The notes under the pieces are model-generated. The model saw nothing but the letters and a program-made list of their open reading frames with translations. It did no database searches and was not told the origin of the DNA. A program made the position numbers and the translations under genes. A stretch of 64,000 nucleotides of DNA from Pseudomonas entomophila L48 (GTDB lineage Bacteria > Pseudomonadota > Gammaproteobacteria > Pseudomonadales > Pseudomonadaceae). This document shows positions 8,890 through 19,962 of the stretch, in pieces (the first letter of the stretch is position 1; every line of letters starts with the position of its first letter). Where the stretch lies: NCBI RefSeq assembly GCF_000026105.1, contig NC_008027.1, forward strand, positions 5,600,501 to 5,664,500. The letters run 5' to 3'.

Positions 8890-9806
8890 GCGCGGCCCTC
8901 CATTTCTTTGGCCTGGCTACGGTTGAACAGCAGGATCGGCACGATCAGGATCGCCAGCATCACTACCGCCAGCGCGGACGCCACCGGCCAGTCACGGTTG
9001 TTGAAGAATTCCTGCCACAGCACTTTACCGATCATCAGGGTTTCCGGGCCGCCAAGCAGTTCAGGAATCACGAACTCGCCCACCACCGGGATGAACACCA
9101 GCATGCAGCCGGCGATGATGCCGTTCTTCGACAGCGGCACGGTGATCTTCCAGAAGCTGTTGAAGGTGCTCGAACCCAGGTCCGAAGCAGCCTCGAGCAA
9201 GCTCTCGTCGTGCTTCACCAGGTTCGCGTACAACGGCAGGATCATGAACGGCAGGTACGAATAGACCACGCCGATATACACCGCCAGGTTGGTGTTGAGG
9301 ATCTGCAGCGGCTGGTCGATCAGGCCCAGCCACAGCAGGAAGCTGTTGAGCAGCCCGTTGTTGCTGAGAATGCCCATCCAGGCATAGACGCGGATCAGGA
9401 TCGCGGTCCAGGTCGGCATCATGATCAGCAGCAGCAGGACCGTCTGCGACTCCTTGTTGGCCTTGGAGATGGCATAGGCCATCGGGTAGCCGATCAGCAG
9501 GCACAGCAAGGTGCTGAACAGGGCCACCTTCAGCGAACCGAGGTAGGCCGCGATGTACAGTTCATCCTCGGTGAGCAGGCCGTAGTTGGCCAGGTTCAGC
9601 ACCAGCTGGACCTTGCCTTCGAGATAGGTGTAGATCTCGGTGTACGGCGGGATCGCCACGTCGGCTTCGGCAAAGCTGATCTTCAACACGATGAAGAACG
9701 GCAGCATGAAGAACAGGAACAGCCAGATGAACGGCACGCCGATCACCATGTGCCGCCCTTCGGGGATCAAGCGCTGGAGGGCTCGTTTGAGCTTTCGTGG
9801 TTTCAT
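8886..9806 (-). CDS. spuG: Polyamine ABC transporter permease (SpuG/PotH)
   Basis: A 306-residue permease partner of SpuH (PotH type). After a basic cytoplasmic N-terminus (MKPRKLKRALQRLIPEGRH) come about six membrane segments, beginning GVPFIWLFLFFMLPFFIVLK. The EAA loop reads LLEAASDLGSSTFNSFWKIT. The ATG at 9806 overlaps the stop of spuF by 4 bases, which favours it over a longer in-frame start at 9842 lying inside spuF. Coupled by overlaps on both sides, it should form a heterodimer with SpuH beneath the SpuF ATPase. Confidence 0.9.
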   Translation of the reverse strand: MKPRKLKRALQRLIPEGRHMVIGVPFIWLFLFFMLPFFIVLKISFAEADVAIPPYTEIYTYLEGKVQLVLNLANYGLLTEDELYIAAYLGSLKVALFSTLLCLLIGYPMAYAISKANKESQTVLLLLIMMPTWTAILIRVYAWMGILSNNGLLNSFLLWLGLIDQPLQILNTNLAVYIGVVYSYLPFMILPLYANLVKHDESLLEAASDLGSSTFNSFWKITVPLSKNGIIAGCMLVFIPVVGEFVIPELLGGPETLMIGKVLWQEFFNNRDWPVASALAVVMLAILIVPILLFNRSQAKEMEGRA

Positions 9807-10945
9807 GAGCGCAGTACCACGCCGCTGTCGTCTTCCCACCACACGTAGACTTCGTCATCCCAGGTTGGGCGGGTGCCCTGGCGCTCGGCGTTGGCGACGA
9901 ACGACTGGACGATCTTGCCGCCGGGCAGTTCGACGTGGAACACCGAATGGCCGCCGAGGTAGGCGATGTCGTGGACCTTGCCGCGCGACCAGTTGTGCTC
10001 GCAGGTCGGCTGCTCGGTGGTGACCAGCAGCTTCTCCGGGCGCAGGGCGTAGGTGATGTGCTTGTCCTCGACCGAGGTGGTGACACCGTGGCCGACGTAG
10101 ATCTTGCGCTCCAGTTCCGGGCTGGCAATGATCGCGTGGCCTTCGGCATCGTCGACCACTTCACCCTCGAACAGGTTGACGTTGCCGATGAACTCGCAGA
10201 CCAGGCGGCTGGTCGGGGTCTCGTAGACGTCGATCGGGCTGCCGATCTGGGCGATCCAGCCCAGGTGCATGATGGCGATGCGCTGGGCCATGGTCATGGC
10301 CTCTTCCTGGTCATGGGTCACCATCACGCAGGTCACGCCCACGCGCTCGATGATCTCCACCAGCTCCAGCTGCATCTGCGAGCGCAGTTTCTTGTCCAGC
10401 GCGCCCATGGGTTCATCGAGCAGCAGCAGCTTGGGGCGCTTGGCCAGCGAACGGGCCAGGGCCACGCGCTGGCGCTGGCCACCGGACAGCTGGTGCGGCT
10501 TGCGCTTGGCGTACTGGGTCATGTGCACCAGCTTGAGCATTTCGGCCACGCGGGCGTCGATCTCGGCCTTGGGCATCTTGTCCTGCTGCAGGCCGAAGGC
10601 GATGTTCTGCGCCACGGTCATGTGCGGGAACAGCGCGTAGGACTGGAACATCATGTTGATCGGCCGCTCGTAGGGCGGCATGTCGGTGATGTCGACGCCA
10701 TCGAGGAAGATCCGCCCTTCGGTCGGACGCTCGAAGCCGGCCAGCATGCGCAGCAAGGTGGATTTGCCGGAACCGGAGCCGCCCAGCAAGGCGAAGATCT
10801 CGCCCTTGCGGATTTCCAGGGACACATCGTCCACGGCTACCGTTTCGTCGAATTTTTTCGTGACCCGGTCGATTTTGACCAGCACCTGCTTGGGTTGCTG
10901 GCCACCCTCGAGGGCTTTCTTATAGGCACCGGAGGCAACTGCCAT
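9803..10945 (-). CDS. spuF: Polyamine ABC transporter ATPase (SpuF/PotG)
   Basis: A 380-residue ATP-hydrolysing subunit of the polyamine importer. Walker A is GGSGSGKST at residues 55-63, the signature is LSGGQRQRVALA, Walker B is LLLLDEPMGALD and the switch is VTHDQEEAMTMA. The C-terminal third is a TOBE/regulatory domain, as in PotA/PotG. The ATG at 10945 is preceded by GGGAG; an in-frame TTG six codons earlier is weaker. Fifty-seven bases separate it from spuE; it then overlaps spuG by 4 bases. Confidence 0.92.
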   Translation of the reverse strand: MAVASGAYKKALEGGQQPKQVLVKIDRVTKKFDETVAVDDVSLEIRKGEIFALLGGSGSGKSTLLRMLAGFERPTEGRIFLDGVDITDMPPYERPINMMFQSYALFPHMTVAQNIAFGLQQDKMPKAEIDARVAEMLKLVHMTQYAKRKPHQLSGGQRQRVALARSLAKRPKLLLLDEPMGALDKKLRSQMQLELVEIIERVGVTCVMVTHDQEEAMTMAQRIAIMHLGWIAQIGSPIDVYETPTSRLVCEFIGNVNLFEGEVVDDAEGHAIIASPELERKIYVGHGVTTSVEDKHITYALRPEKLLVTTEQPTCEHNWSRGKVHDIAYLGGHSVFHVELPGGKIVQSFVANAERQGTRPTWDDEVYVWWEDDSGVVLRS

Positions 10946-11002
10946 GAGTGAAACTCCCAACAAGATTTATGTGCCCACCGCTGCGCTGGCGGGCCTGGAT
11001 TG

Positions 11003-12169
<1,167 letters not shown>

Positions 12170-12258
12170 TTACCTTCACGGCGTGGATGCCGCAAACTTA
12201 TTTGCCTTAACCTGCCTCCAGGCCGGGAAACCCCGGCCCAGAGGGCCTTGCATCGGGC

Positions 12259-13356
12259 TTACTTGCCCGACTTGATCTTGGTCCAGCTGCGGGTGATCTC
12301 GCGCTGGGCGGTCTTCTCGGGCGCCTTGATGGCGTACAGCTTGGCCTTCACTTCATCGGACGGGTAGATCGCCGGATCGCTGGTGATCTCTTTGTCCACC
12401 AGGGGGGTGGCGGCCTTGTTGCCGTTCGGGAAGCGCACGGCATTGGTGATGCCGGCCATCACTTCCGGCTGCAGCAGGAAGTCCATGAACTTGTAGGCAG
12501 CCTCGACGTTCTCGGCGTCCTTCGGAATGGCGACCATGTCGTAGAAGGTACCGGCGCCTTCCTTCGGAATGGTGTAGCTCAGCTTGACCTTGTCGCCGGC
12601 CTCGTGGGCACGGGCCTTGGACTGCTCCAGGTCACCCGAGTAACCCACGGCCACGCAGATGTTGCCGTTGGCCAGGTCCGAGATGTACTTGGAGGAGTGG
12701 AAATAGGTGATCGAAGGACGGATCTTCAGGAACAGGTCTTCCGCGGCCTTCAGGTCTTCCTTCTTGGTGCTGTCGCTCGGCAGGCCCAGGTAGTGCAGCG
12801 CGGCCGGGATCATTTCGGTCGGGGCATCGAGGAAGCTCACGCCGCAGCTCTTGAGCTTGGCGATGTTCTCAGGCTTGAACACGGCGTCCCACGAGTCGAT
12901 CTTGTCCACGCCCAGCGCGGCCTTGACCTTCTCCGGGTTGTAGCCGATGCCGATGGAGCCCCACATGTACGGGAAGGCGAACTTGTTGCCCGGGTCGCTG
13001 GCGTCGCCCACGGCCTTGAGCAGTGCCGGGTCGAGGTTCTTCCAGTTGGGCAGCTTGGAGCGGTCCAGCTCCTGATAGACGCCGGCCTTGATCTGCTTGG
13101 CCAGGAAGTTGTTGGACGGCACGACGATGTCATAGCCCGACTTGCCCGCCAGCAGCTTGGCTTCGAGGGTCTCGTTGCTGTCGAAGACGTCGTAGACCAC
13201 CTTGATGCCGGTCTGCTTCTCGAAGTTGGCCACGGTGTCCGGGGCGATGTAGTCCGACCAGTTGTAGACGTGCAGCACCTTGTCGTCAGCCTGAACAGCG
13301 GTCGCCATGGCACCCATCAGGGCGGCGGCCAGCAGCGTCTTGCCCAATTTCTTCAT
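12259..13356 (-). CDS. spuD: Periplasmic polyamine-binding protein (SpuD, putrescine-preferring by position)
   Basis: A 365-residue PotF-family binding protein. [20 protein letters not shown] is a standard Sec signal peptide; the mature protein starts [20 protein letters not shown]. It aligns along its length with SpuE (shared [48 protein letters not shown]), so the two arose by tandem duplication. The ATG at 13356 has GGAG eight bases ahead; an earlier in-frame codon at 13383 lacks one. It lies between spuC and spuE, separated by about 160 bases on each side, enough for separate promoters or processing sites. Confidence 0.88.
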   Translation of the reverse strand: MKKLGKTLLAAALMGAMATAVQADDKVLHVYNWSDYIAPDTVANFEKQTGIKVVYDVFDSNETLEAKLLAGKSGYDIVVPSNNFLAKQIKAGVYQELDRSKLPNWKNLDPALLKAVGDASDPGNKFAFPYMWGSIGIGYNPEKVKAALGVDKIDSWDAVFKPENIAKLKSCGVSFLDAPTEMIPAALHYLGLPSDSTKKEDLKAAEDLFLKIRPSITYFHSSKYISDLANGNICVAVGYSGDLEQSKARAHEAGDKVKLSYTIPKEGAGTFYDMVAIPKDAENVEAAYKFMDFLLQPEVMAGITNAVRFPNGNKAATPLVDKEITSDPAIYPSDEVKAKLYAIKAPEKTAQREITRSWTKIKSGK

Positions 13357-13525
13357 GCGTAATGCTCCAGAATTTATTATCAAGCCATCTGTTCAGCAGC
13401 CAGGTACCACGGGACGCGCGCTGGGCGACTGAAACAGCCGTTAGTCTGGCAAGTTACAAGGCGCTGTTTCAACCGAAGCAGGGCCTTGCAGTGACTTAAT
13501 GTCACCTCGCCAGCCTAGCAGACCG

Positions 13526-14887
13526 TCACTTGATCGCTTCGTACGTCAAATCCAGGCACTTGCGCGCCTTTTCCACCAGTTCGTCGATCTCGTCGCGGCT
13601 GATCACCAGCGGCGGCGCGATGATCATGGTGTCGCCCACCGCACGCATCACCAGGCCGTTCTCGAAGCAGTGGGTGCGGCAGATCATGCCCACGCCCTTG
13701 CCTTCGTAACGGCTGCGGGTCGCCTTGTCCTTGACCAACTCGATCGCCCCCAGCAGGCCCAGGCCGCGTACCTCGCCCACCAGCGGGTGGTCCTGCAGCT
13801 CACGCAGACGTTTCTGCAAATACGGTGCCGTTTCCGTGCGGGCGCGCTCGACGATCTTCTCGTCACGCAGGATGCGCAGGTTTTCCAGGCCCACCGCCGC
13901 CGCCACCGGGTGGCCGGAGTAGGTGAAGCCGTGGTTAAAATCACCGCCTTCGCTGATCACCTTGGCCACTTTGTCACGCACGATCACACCGCCCATGGGG
14001 ATATAACCGGAGGTCAGGCCCTTGGCGATGGTCATCAAGTCGGGCTTGAGGTCGTAGTAGTCGGAGCCGAACCACTCGCCGGTGCGGCCGAAACCGCAGA
14101 TCACTTCGTCGGCGACGAACAGGATGTCGTACTTCGCCAGAATTTCCTTGACCTTCGGCCAGTAGGTTTCAGGTGGGATGATGACCCCGCCGGCACCCTG
14201 AATCGGCTCGGCGATGAAGGCGGCGACGTTGTCCTCGCCGACTTCGAGAATCTTCTGCTCCAGCTGTTCGGCTGCCCACACACCGAATTCATCCGGGGTC
14301 ATGTCACCGCCTTCGCCGAACCAGTAAGGCTGCGGAATGTGCACGATGCCCGGGATCGGCAGGCCGCCCTGCTCGTGCATGCCGCTCATGCCGCCCAGGC
14401 ACGCACCGGCGAAGGTGGAGCCGTGGTAGCCGTTGATGCGGCCGATGATGGTCTGCTTGTGCGGCTTGCCCTTGAGCGCCCAGTAGTGGCGGACCATGCG
14501 CAGCACGGTGTCGTTGCCTTCGGAACCGGAGCCGGTGAAGAACACATGGGTCATGCCCTCGGGCGCCACGTCGGTGATCGCCTTGGCCAGCTCCAGGGCT
14601 GGCGGGTGGGCGGTCTGGAAGAACAGGTTGTAGTACGGCAGTTCGCGCATCTGCTTCTCTGCCGCCTGCACCAGCTCTTCACGGCCGTAACCGACCGCCA
14701 CGCACCACAGGCCGGCCATGCCGTCGAGGATCTTGTGCCCCTCGCTGTCCCACAAATGCACGCCCTGCGCCTTGGTGATGATGCGCGGCCCCTTCTCCTT
14801 CAGCTGCGTGTAGTCGCTGAAAGGTGCAAGGTGGTGCTCGCCGCTCAGGGTCTGCCATTCACGGGTTTGCGGGTTGTTGACGCTCAT
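13526..14887 (-). CDS. spuC: Polyamine:pyruvate aminotransferase
   Basis: A 453-residue class III PLP aminotransferase. It transfers the terminal amine of putrescine or related polyamines to pyruvate, giving an aminoaldehyde and alanine. The PLP lysine is K289 in MTIAKGLTSGYIPMGG; FVADEVICGFGRTGEWFGS and the GSGSEGNDT phosphate-binding loop are typical. The length fits SpuC (about 456 residues). The ATG at 14887 with GGAGAGG upstream was preferred to a codon four residues earlier. Downstream of spuB by 48 bases and upstream of the transporter genes, it links uptake to catabolism. Omega-transaminase specificity cannot be settled from sequence alone. Confidence 0.9.
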   Translation of the reverse strand: MSVNNPQTREWQTLSGEHHLAPFSDYTQLKEKGPRIITKAQGVHLWDSEGHKILDGMAGLWCVAVGYGREELVQAAEKQMRELPYYNLFFQTAHPPALELAKAITDVAPEGMTHVFFTGSGSEGNDTVLRMVRHYWALKGKPHKQTIIGRINGYHGSTFAGACLGGMSGMHEQGGLPIPGIVHIPQPYWFGEGGDMTPDEFGVWAAEQLEQKILEVGEDNVAAFIAEPIQGAGGVIIPPETYWPKVKEILAKYDILFVADEVICGFGRTGEWFGSDYYDLKPDLMTIAKGLTSGYIPMGGVIVRDKVAKVISEGGDFNHGFTYSGHPVAAAVGLENLRILRDEKIVERARTETAPYLQKRLRELQDHPLVGEVRGLGLLGAIELVKDKATRSRYEGKGVGMICRTHCFENGLVMRAVGDTMIIAPPLVISRDEIDELVEKARKCLDLTYEAIK

Positions 14888-14935
14888 GTGCCTCTCCATT
14901 TTCCGGTGGCCGCCCGCAGGCGGCCTCAGGGTTGA

Positions 14936-16294
14936 TCACACAGCAAACAGCAGGAACTCACGCTCCCAGGAGCTGATGACACGCTTGAAGTTCTCATGCT
15001 CGGCGCGTTTGGTGGCGACGTAGCCGGTGATGAATTTCTTGCCCAGGTACTGCACCAGCGCGCGGCTGTTCTCCATGCGCTCGAGGGCGTCCTCGATGGT
15101 CAGCGGCAGGCGCAGGTTGCGACGCTCGTAGCCACGGCCCTGCACCGGCGCACTGGCCTCGATGCCTTCGACCATGCCGATATAGCCGCACAGCAGGCTG
15201 GCGGCGATGGCCAGGTACGGGTTGGCGTCGGCGCCCGGCAGGCGGTTCTCGACCCGGCGGTTCTGCGGGCCGGCATCCGGCACGCGCAGGCCGACGGTAC
15301 GGTTCTCCTCGCCCCACTCGACGTTCACCGGCGCCGAGGTGTCGGGCAGGAAGCGGCGGAACGAGTTGACGTTGGGCGCGAACAGCGGCAACGCCTCGGG
15401 GATGAATTTCTGCAAGCCGCCGATATGGTGCAGGAACAGCTCGCTCATGCTGCCGTCGGCGTTGGAGAAGATGTTCTTGCCGGTGGCCACGTCGACCACG
15501 CTCTGGTGCAAGTGCATGGCGCTGCCCGGCTCGCCGGTCATGGGCTTGGCCATGAAGGTGGCGGCCACGTTGTGCTTGAGCGCCGCCTCGCGCATGGTGC
15601 GCTTGAACACCAGGATCTGGTCGGCCAGGTGCAGCGCGTCGCCGTGACGGAAGTTGATCTCCATCTGCGCCGTGCCGTCTTCGTGGATCAGCGTGTCGAG
15701 GTCCAGCTGCTGCAGTTCGCACCAGTCATAGACATCTTCGAACAGCGGGTCGAATTCGTTGGCGGCTTCGATGGAGAACGACTGACGGCCGGTTTCCGGG
15801 CGGCCGGAGCGGCCCACGGGCGGCTGCAGCGGGAAGTCCGGGTCTTCGCTGCGCTTGGTCAGGTAGAATTCCATCTCCGGCGCGACGATCGGCTGCCAGC
15901 CCTTGTCGGAATAAAGCTTGAGGACGCGCTTGAGGACGTTGCGCGGCGACAGCTCGACCGGGTTGCCTTTCTTGTCGTAGGTGTCGTGGATCACCTGGGC
16001 GGTCGGCTCGATGGCCCATGGCACCAGGAACACCGCCTTCTCGTCCGGGCGGCAGATCATGTCGATGTCGGCCGGGTCGAGCAGGTCGTAATAGATGTCG
16101 TCGTCGACGTAATCGCCGGTGACAGTCTGCAGCAGCACGCTCTCGGGCAGGCGCATGCCCTTCTCGGCAATGAACTTGTTGGTTGGCGAGATCTTGCCGC
16201 GGGTGATGCCGGTCAGGTCGCTGATCAGGCATTCCACTTCGGTGATCTTGTGCTCTTTCAACCAATCGGTGAGCTGGTCGAGGTTGTTACTCAT
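14936..16294 (-). CDS. spuB: Glutamine-synthetase-like gamma-glutamylpolyamine synthetase (SpuB)
   Basis: A 452-residue protein of the GS superfamily. It is expected to ligate glutamate to a polyamine amine using ATP (PuuA-like reaction). Visible GS elements are EMEFYLTKR, HEDGTAQMEINF, MHLHQSV and RVENRLPGADANPYLAIAAS. The N-terminal beta-grasp domain is short (first 110 residues), as in the spu enzymes. The ATG at 16294 has GAGG five bases upstream; the longer frame to 16363 has no site. First gene of the minus-strand spu operon, divergent from the paralogous spuI across 667 bases. Confidence 0.9.
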   Translation of the reverse strand: MSNNLDQLTDWLKEHKITEVECLISDLTGITRGKISPTNKFIAEKGMRLPESVLLQTVTGDYVDDDIYYDLLDPADIDMICRPDEKAVFLVPWAIEPTAQVIHDTYDKKGNPVELSPRNVLKRVLKLYSDKGWQPIVAPEMEFYLTKRSEDPDFPLQPPVGRSGRPETGRQSFSIEAANEFDPLFEDVYDWCELQQLDLDTLIHEDGTAQMEINFRHGDALHLADQILVFKRTMREAALKHNVAATFMAKPMTGEPGSAMHLHQSVVDVATGKNIFSNADGSMSELFLHHIGGLQKFIPEALPLFAPNVNSFRRFLPDTSAPVNVEWGEENRTVGLRVPDAGPQNRRVENRLPGADANPYLAIAASLLCGYIGMVEGIEASAPVQGRGYERRNLRLPLTIEDALERMENSRALVQYLGKKFITGYVATKRAEHENFKRVISSWEREFLLFAV

Positions 16295-16961
16295 AAATAC
16301 CTCAGGAGGTAATGTGGCCCGGACGATGGATGCCGGCCGCCACTGACGCCTGGCGTCGGTCAAAATCGGCGCGCACGGCGCCGAGGGGCCTGGACAGGCC
16401 CGCGCCTTGATTCTGGATGCTGTGCATGGCTAAAGCAAAAACCCCCGCGCAGGACGGCAGTGGATACACTGCATAAGAGCGTGTCCACGATGGAAGCGAA
16501 GGGCAGATAGAAAGGAAGACGTGCGGTAAAACGTTACGAGGTATGGTTTTTTTGTGCGAACCGTCAATTATTGCGGCCAGTGCGACAGCCCATTGATGCA
16601 GCCGCGCAATGATCGGACGGTAACCGGGAGATGTGCCTGAACGCACCGTGCATGCGGCGCTGACAGGTCTCGACAGGCGGACCATGTGACCCTCGTATTA
16701 TTGTGTTCTGGGTTGTGACCGAGCTTATCCTCGTTCATTTTTTTTCACAACCTCTCCGTAAAAAATAAAACACGCCCCGCTCGGGATAACCCTTCAGGAC
16801 GAAAATAGCGGATAATGGCACGCCCTGATATGCAGCAAATCTGCCGTAGATGTGCCATTTAAGGGCATCATGGGGCTGGCTTGACTTCACCTGGTCTTTC
16901 CGATTGACTGGGGTTGCAAGCCCCCCTTGATTGATATTTTTAACAAAAAAGGTGTTGCATC
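16295..16961. promoter_or_regulatory. 667-base divergent control region between spuB and spuI
   Basis: No gene is supported here. The half next to spuI (about 16700-16960) is A+T-rich, with T- and A-runs around 16738-16770. A GGGG/CCCC mini-dyad around TTGCAA lies at about 16910-16924. Both operon promoters must lie here. P. aeruginosa carries spuA (a glutamine amidotransferase-like hydrolase) between spuI and spuB; no remnant of it can be translated from this interval. I could not assign operators for the polyamine regulator. Confidence 0.6.
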
Positions 16962-18338
16962 ATGTCGGTACCCCCGCGTGCCGTTCAGCTTAACGAAGCG
17001 AACGCGTTCCTTAAGGAACATCCTGAGGTTCTCTACGTTGACCTTCTGATTGCAGATATGAATGGTGTGGTGCGTGGCAAGCGCATCGAGCGCACCAGCC
17101 TCCACAAGGTTTACGAGAAAGGCATCAACCTGCCCGCCTCCCTCTTCGCCCTGGATATCAACGGTTCGACCGTCGAAAGCACCGGCCTTGGCCTGGACAT
17201 CGGCGATGCCGACCGCATCTGCTACCCCATCCCCGGCACCCTCTCCAATGAACCCTGGCAGAAGCGCCCGACCGCGCAGCTGCTGATGACCATGCACGAA
17301 ATCGAAGGCGAGCCGTTCTTCGCCGACCCGCGCGAAGTGCTGCGCCAGGTGGTGAGCAAGTTCACCGAGATGGGCCTGACCATCTGCGCCGCGTTCGAGC
17401 TGGAGTTCTACCTGATCGACCAGGAGAACGTGAACGGCCGTCCGCAGCCGCCGCGCTCGCCTATCTCGGGCAAGCGCCCGCAGTCGACCCAGGTCTACCT
17501 GATCGACGACCTCGACGAATACGCCGACTGCCTGCAGGACATCCTCGAAGGCGCGAAGGAGCAAGGCATCCCCGCCGACGCCATCGTCAAGGAAAGCGCC
17601 CCGGCGCAGTTCGAAGTCAACCTGCACCATGTCGCCGACCCGCTCAAGGCCTGTGACTATGCGGTACTGCTCAAGCGCCTGATCAAGAACATCGCCTACG
17701 ACCATGAAATGGACACCACGTTCATGGCCAAGCCCTACCCGGGCCAGGCAGGCAATGGCCTGCATGTACACATCTCCGTGCTGGACAAAGATGGCAACAA
17801 CATCTTCACCAGCGAGGATCCCGAGCAGAACGCCGCGCTACGTCACGCTGTCGGCGGTGTGCTCGAGACCCTGCCCGCTTCGATGGCGTTCCTTTGCCCG
17901 AACGTCAACTCGTACCGCCGTTTCGGCGCGCAGTTCTACGTGCCGAACGCACCGAGCTGGGGCCTGGACAACCGCACCGTCGCCCTGCGCGTCCCAACCG
18001 GTTCGCCGGATGCCGTGCGCATCGAGCACCGCGTGGCCGGCGCCGACGCCAACCCGTACCTGATGATGGCGGCCGTGCTGGCCGGCGTGCACCACGGCCT
18101 GACCAACAAGATCGAGCCGGGTGAACCGATCGAAGGCAACTCGTACGAGCAGCTGGAACAGAGCCTGCCGAACAACCTGCGCGATGCCCTGCGCGAGCTG
18201 GACGACAGCGAGATCCTCAACAAGTACATCGATCCGAAGTACATCGACATCTTCGTCGCGTGCAAGGAAAGCGAGCTGGAGGAGTTCGAACACTCGATCT
18301 CCGACCTCGAGTACAACTGGTACCTGCATACCGTGTGA
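16962..18338 (+). CDS. spuI: Glutamine-synthetase-like gamma-glutamylpolyamine synthetase (SpuI)
   Basis: A 458-residue GS-superfamily ligase paralogous to SpuB. It is expected to initiate polyamine breakdown by gamma-glutamylation. Motifs: AFELEFYLIDQ, ESAPAQFEVNL, GNGLHVHISV, NRTVALRVP and RIEHRVAGADANPYLMMAA. The start at 16962 follows AAGGTG. It is divergent from the spuBCDEFGH operon, as described for P. aeruginosa, and ends in a strong intrinsic terminator four bases past the stop codon. Which polyamine it prefers relative to SpuB cannot be read from the sequence. Confidence 0.9.
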   Translation: MSVPPRAVQLNEANAFLKEHPEVLYVDLLIADMNGVVRGKRIERTSLHKVYEKGINLPASLFALDINGSTVESTGLGLDIGDADRICYPIPGTLSNEPWQKRPTAQLLMTMHEIEGEPFFADPREVLRQVVSKFTEMGLTICAAFELEFYLIDQENVNGRPQPPRSPISGKRPQSTQVYLIDDLDEYADCLQDILEGAKEQGIPADAIVKESAPAQFEVNLHHVADPLKACDYAVLLKRLIKNIAYDHEMDTTFMAKPYPGQAGNGLHVHISVLDKDGNNIFTSEDPEQNAALRHAVGGVLETLPASMAFLCPNVNSYRRFGAQFYVPNAPSWGLDNRTVALRVPTGSPDAVRIEHRVAGADANPYLMMAAVLAGVHHGLTNKIEPGEPIEGNSYEQLEQSLPNNLRDALRELDDSEILNKYIDPKYIDIFVACKESELEEFEHSISDLEYNWYLHTV

Positions 18339-18341
18339 ACG

Positions 18342-18372
18342 AAAACGCCGCCCTCTGGGGCGGCGTTTTTCT
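18342..18372 (+). terminator. Intrinsic terminator of spuI
   Basis: A perfect 12-base stem, AAAACGCCGCCC (18342-18353) with GGGCGGCGTTTT (18358-18369), around loop TCTG, followed by T-rich CTTT. It begins four bases after the spuI stop codon. Confidence 0.9.
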
Positions 18373-18395
18373 TTGGCCTAATGGTCGCTGACCGC

Positions 18396-18512
18396 TGTGG
18401 GAGCGGCCTTGTGTCGCGAAAGGACCGCAAAGCGGTCCCCGTTTCCTTGTGGTGATTCTGATATCGCCGGGGCCGCTGCGCGCCCCTTTCGCGACACAAG
18501 GCCGCTCCCACA
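18396..18512. repeat. Inverted REP pair of the CGACACAAGG type between spuI and argA
   Basis: TGTGGGAGCGGCCTTGTGTC (18396) is mirrored by GACACAAGGCCGCTCCCACA ending at 18512, with an inner GGACCGCAAAGCGGTCC dyad. The two genes are convergent, so this also separates their 3' ends. Confidence 0.85.
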
Positions 18513-18538
18513 ACAACGGCGCAAGCCTGCGAACGTAT

Positions 18539-19837
18539 TTACAAAGGTTTCTCGAAGATCTTCGAATTGCGCTGGTAGTTGTACAGCGACGCCCGCGCCG
18601 CCGGCAGCCGCTCCACCTCGCTGGGTGAGAAGCCACGCTCGCGGAACCAGTGCGCGGTGCGGGTCGTCAGCACGAACAAGGTGCTCAGCCCCAGCGCCCG
18701 CGCCCGCGTCTCGATGCGTTCGAGCAACTCATCACCGCGCCCGCCATGCCGGTACTCCGGGTTCACCGCCAAGCACGCCAGCTCCCCCGCCTCGGAGTCG
18801 GCAATCGGGTACAGCGCCGCGCAGGCGATGATCATGCCTTCGCGCTCGACCACACTGAACTGCTCGATCTCCCGCTCCAGCACCTCGCGCGAACGACGCA
18901 CCAGAATGCCCTGCTCTTCCAGCGGGCTGATCAGGTCCAGCAAGCCACCGACATCGTCGATGGTCGCCTCGCGCACCACCTCGAACTGCTCCTGGGACAC
19001 CAGCGTGCCGCCACCGCCACGGGTGAACAACTCGGTCAGCAACGCACCATCCTCGGCATAACTGACGATATGGCTGCGCGCCACACCGCCCTTGCAGGCC
19101 TCGGCGGCGGCATCGAGCAACTCGCCCTGGTAATCGCTGCCCAGGCGCAGCAGATGCGGCGCCACCTGCTGCGGACGCAGTTCACGCACCAATTGGCCCT
19201 GTTCGTCCAGCAGCCCGCGCTCGGCACCGAACAGCAGCAGCTTGTCGGCACCCAGCTCGATGGCGGCACGGGTGGCAACGTCCTCGCAGGCCAGGTTGAA
19301 GATCTCACCAGTGGGTGAATAACCCAGTGGCGACAGCAGCACAATGGAACGCTCGTCGAGCAAGCGGTTGATACCCTTGCGGTCAACCCGGCGCACTTCG
19401 CCGGTGTGGTGGTAATCGACCCCCTCCAGCACGCCGATCGGCCGCGCTGTGACCAGGTTGCCGGAGGCTACGCGCAAGCGTGAGCCCTGCATCGGCGAGG
19501 CCGCCATGTCCATCGACAGGCGTGCCTCGATGGCCAGGCGCAGGGCGCCGACCGCATCGATCACGCAGTCCAGGGTTGCCGCGTCAGTGATGCGCATGCC
19601 GCGGTGGTAATGCGGGGTCAGGCCGCGCGCAGCCAGGCGGCTTTCGATCTGCGGGCGCGAGCCGTGTACCAGCACCAGGCGCACGCCAAGGCTGTGCAGC
19701 AGGACCAGGTCGTGGACGATATTGCCGAAATTAGGGTGTTCAACGCCGTCCCCCGGAAGCATGACCACGAAGGTGCAGTCGCGGTGGGCGTTGATGTAGG
19801 GGGAAGCATGGCGCAGCCAGTTGACGTAGTCGGGCAT
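18539..19837 (-). CDS. argA: N-acetylglutamate synthase
   Basis: A 432-residue enzyme making N-acetylglutamate from acetyl-CoA and glutamate, the first step of arginine synthesis. The N-terminal two thirds have the amino-acid-kinase fold that carries arginine feedback (VVMLPGDGVEH, LVLVHGSRPQIE). The C-terminal 140 residues are a GNAT acetyltransferase (LACLAVNPEYRHGGRGDELL as the acetyl-CoA loop). The length is that of pseudomonad ArgA. The ATG at 19837 gives the family N-terminus MPDYVNWLRHASPYINAHRD. It lies 125 bases downstream of argE on the same strand. Confidence 0.95.
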   Translation of the reverse strand: MPDYVNWLRHASPYINAHRDCTFVVMLPGDGVEHPNFGNIVHDLVLLHSLGVRLVLVHGSRPQIESRLAARGLTPHYHRGMRITDAATLDCVIDAVGALRLAIEARLSMDMAASPMQGSRLRVASGNLVTARPIGVLEGVDYHHTGEVRRVDRKGINRLLDERSIVLLSPLGYSPTGEIFNLACEDVATRAAIELGADKLLLFGAERGLLDEQGQLVRELRPQQVAPHLLRLGSDYQGELLDAAAEACKGGVARSHIVSYAEDGALLTELFTRGGGGTLVSQEQFEVVREATIDDVGGLLDLISPLEEQGILVRRSREVLEREIEQFSVVEREGMIIACAALYPIADSEAGELACLAVNPEYRHGGRGDELLERIETRARALGLSTLFVLTTRTAHWFRERGFSPSEVERLPAARASLYNYQRNSKIFEKPL

Positions 19838-19962
19838 GACAAGGCCTGTGGATAAGTGAACGGAGAACGAAAAGGCGCACAACGTTCGAAAGTCATCGTC
19901 GGAACAGGCTTGCGGTCACGCGCGGTCTCCTCTAGGCAGGAACGAATCAGCTCAATGGACGT

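Noticed and set aside
16815..16835. Possible sigma-54 promoter before spuI (TGGCACG...TGC)
   Set aside because: The GG and GC elements are 13 bases apart instead of 10, so the match to the -24/-12 consensus fails.
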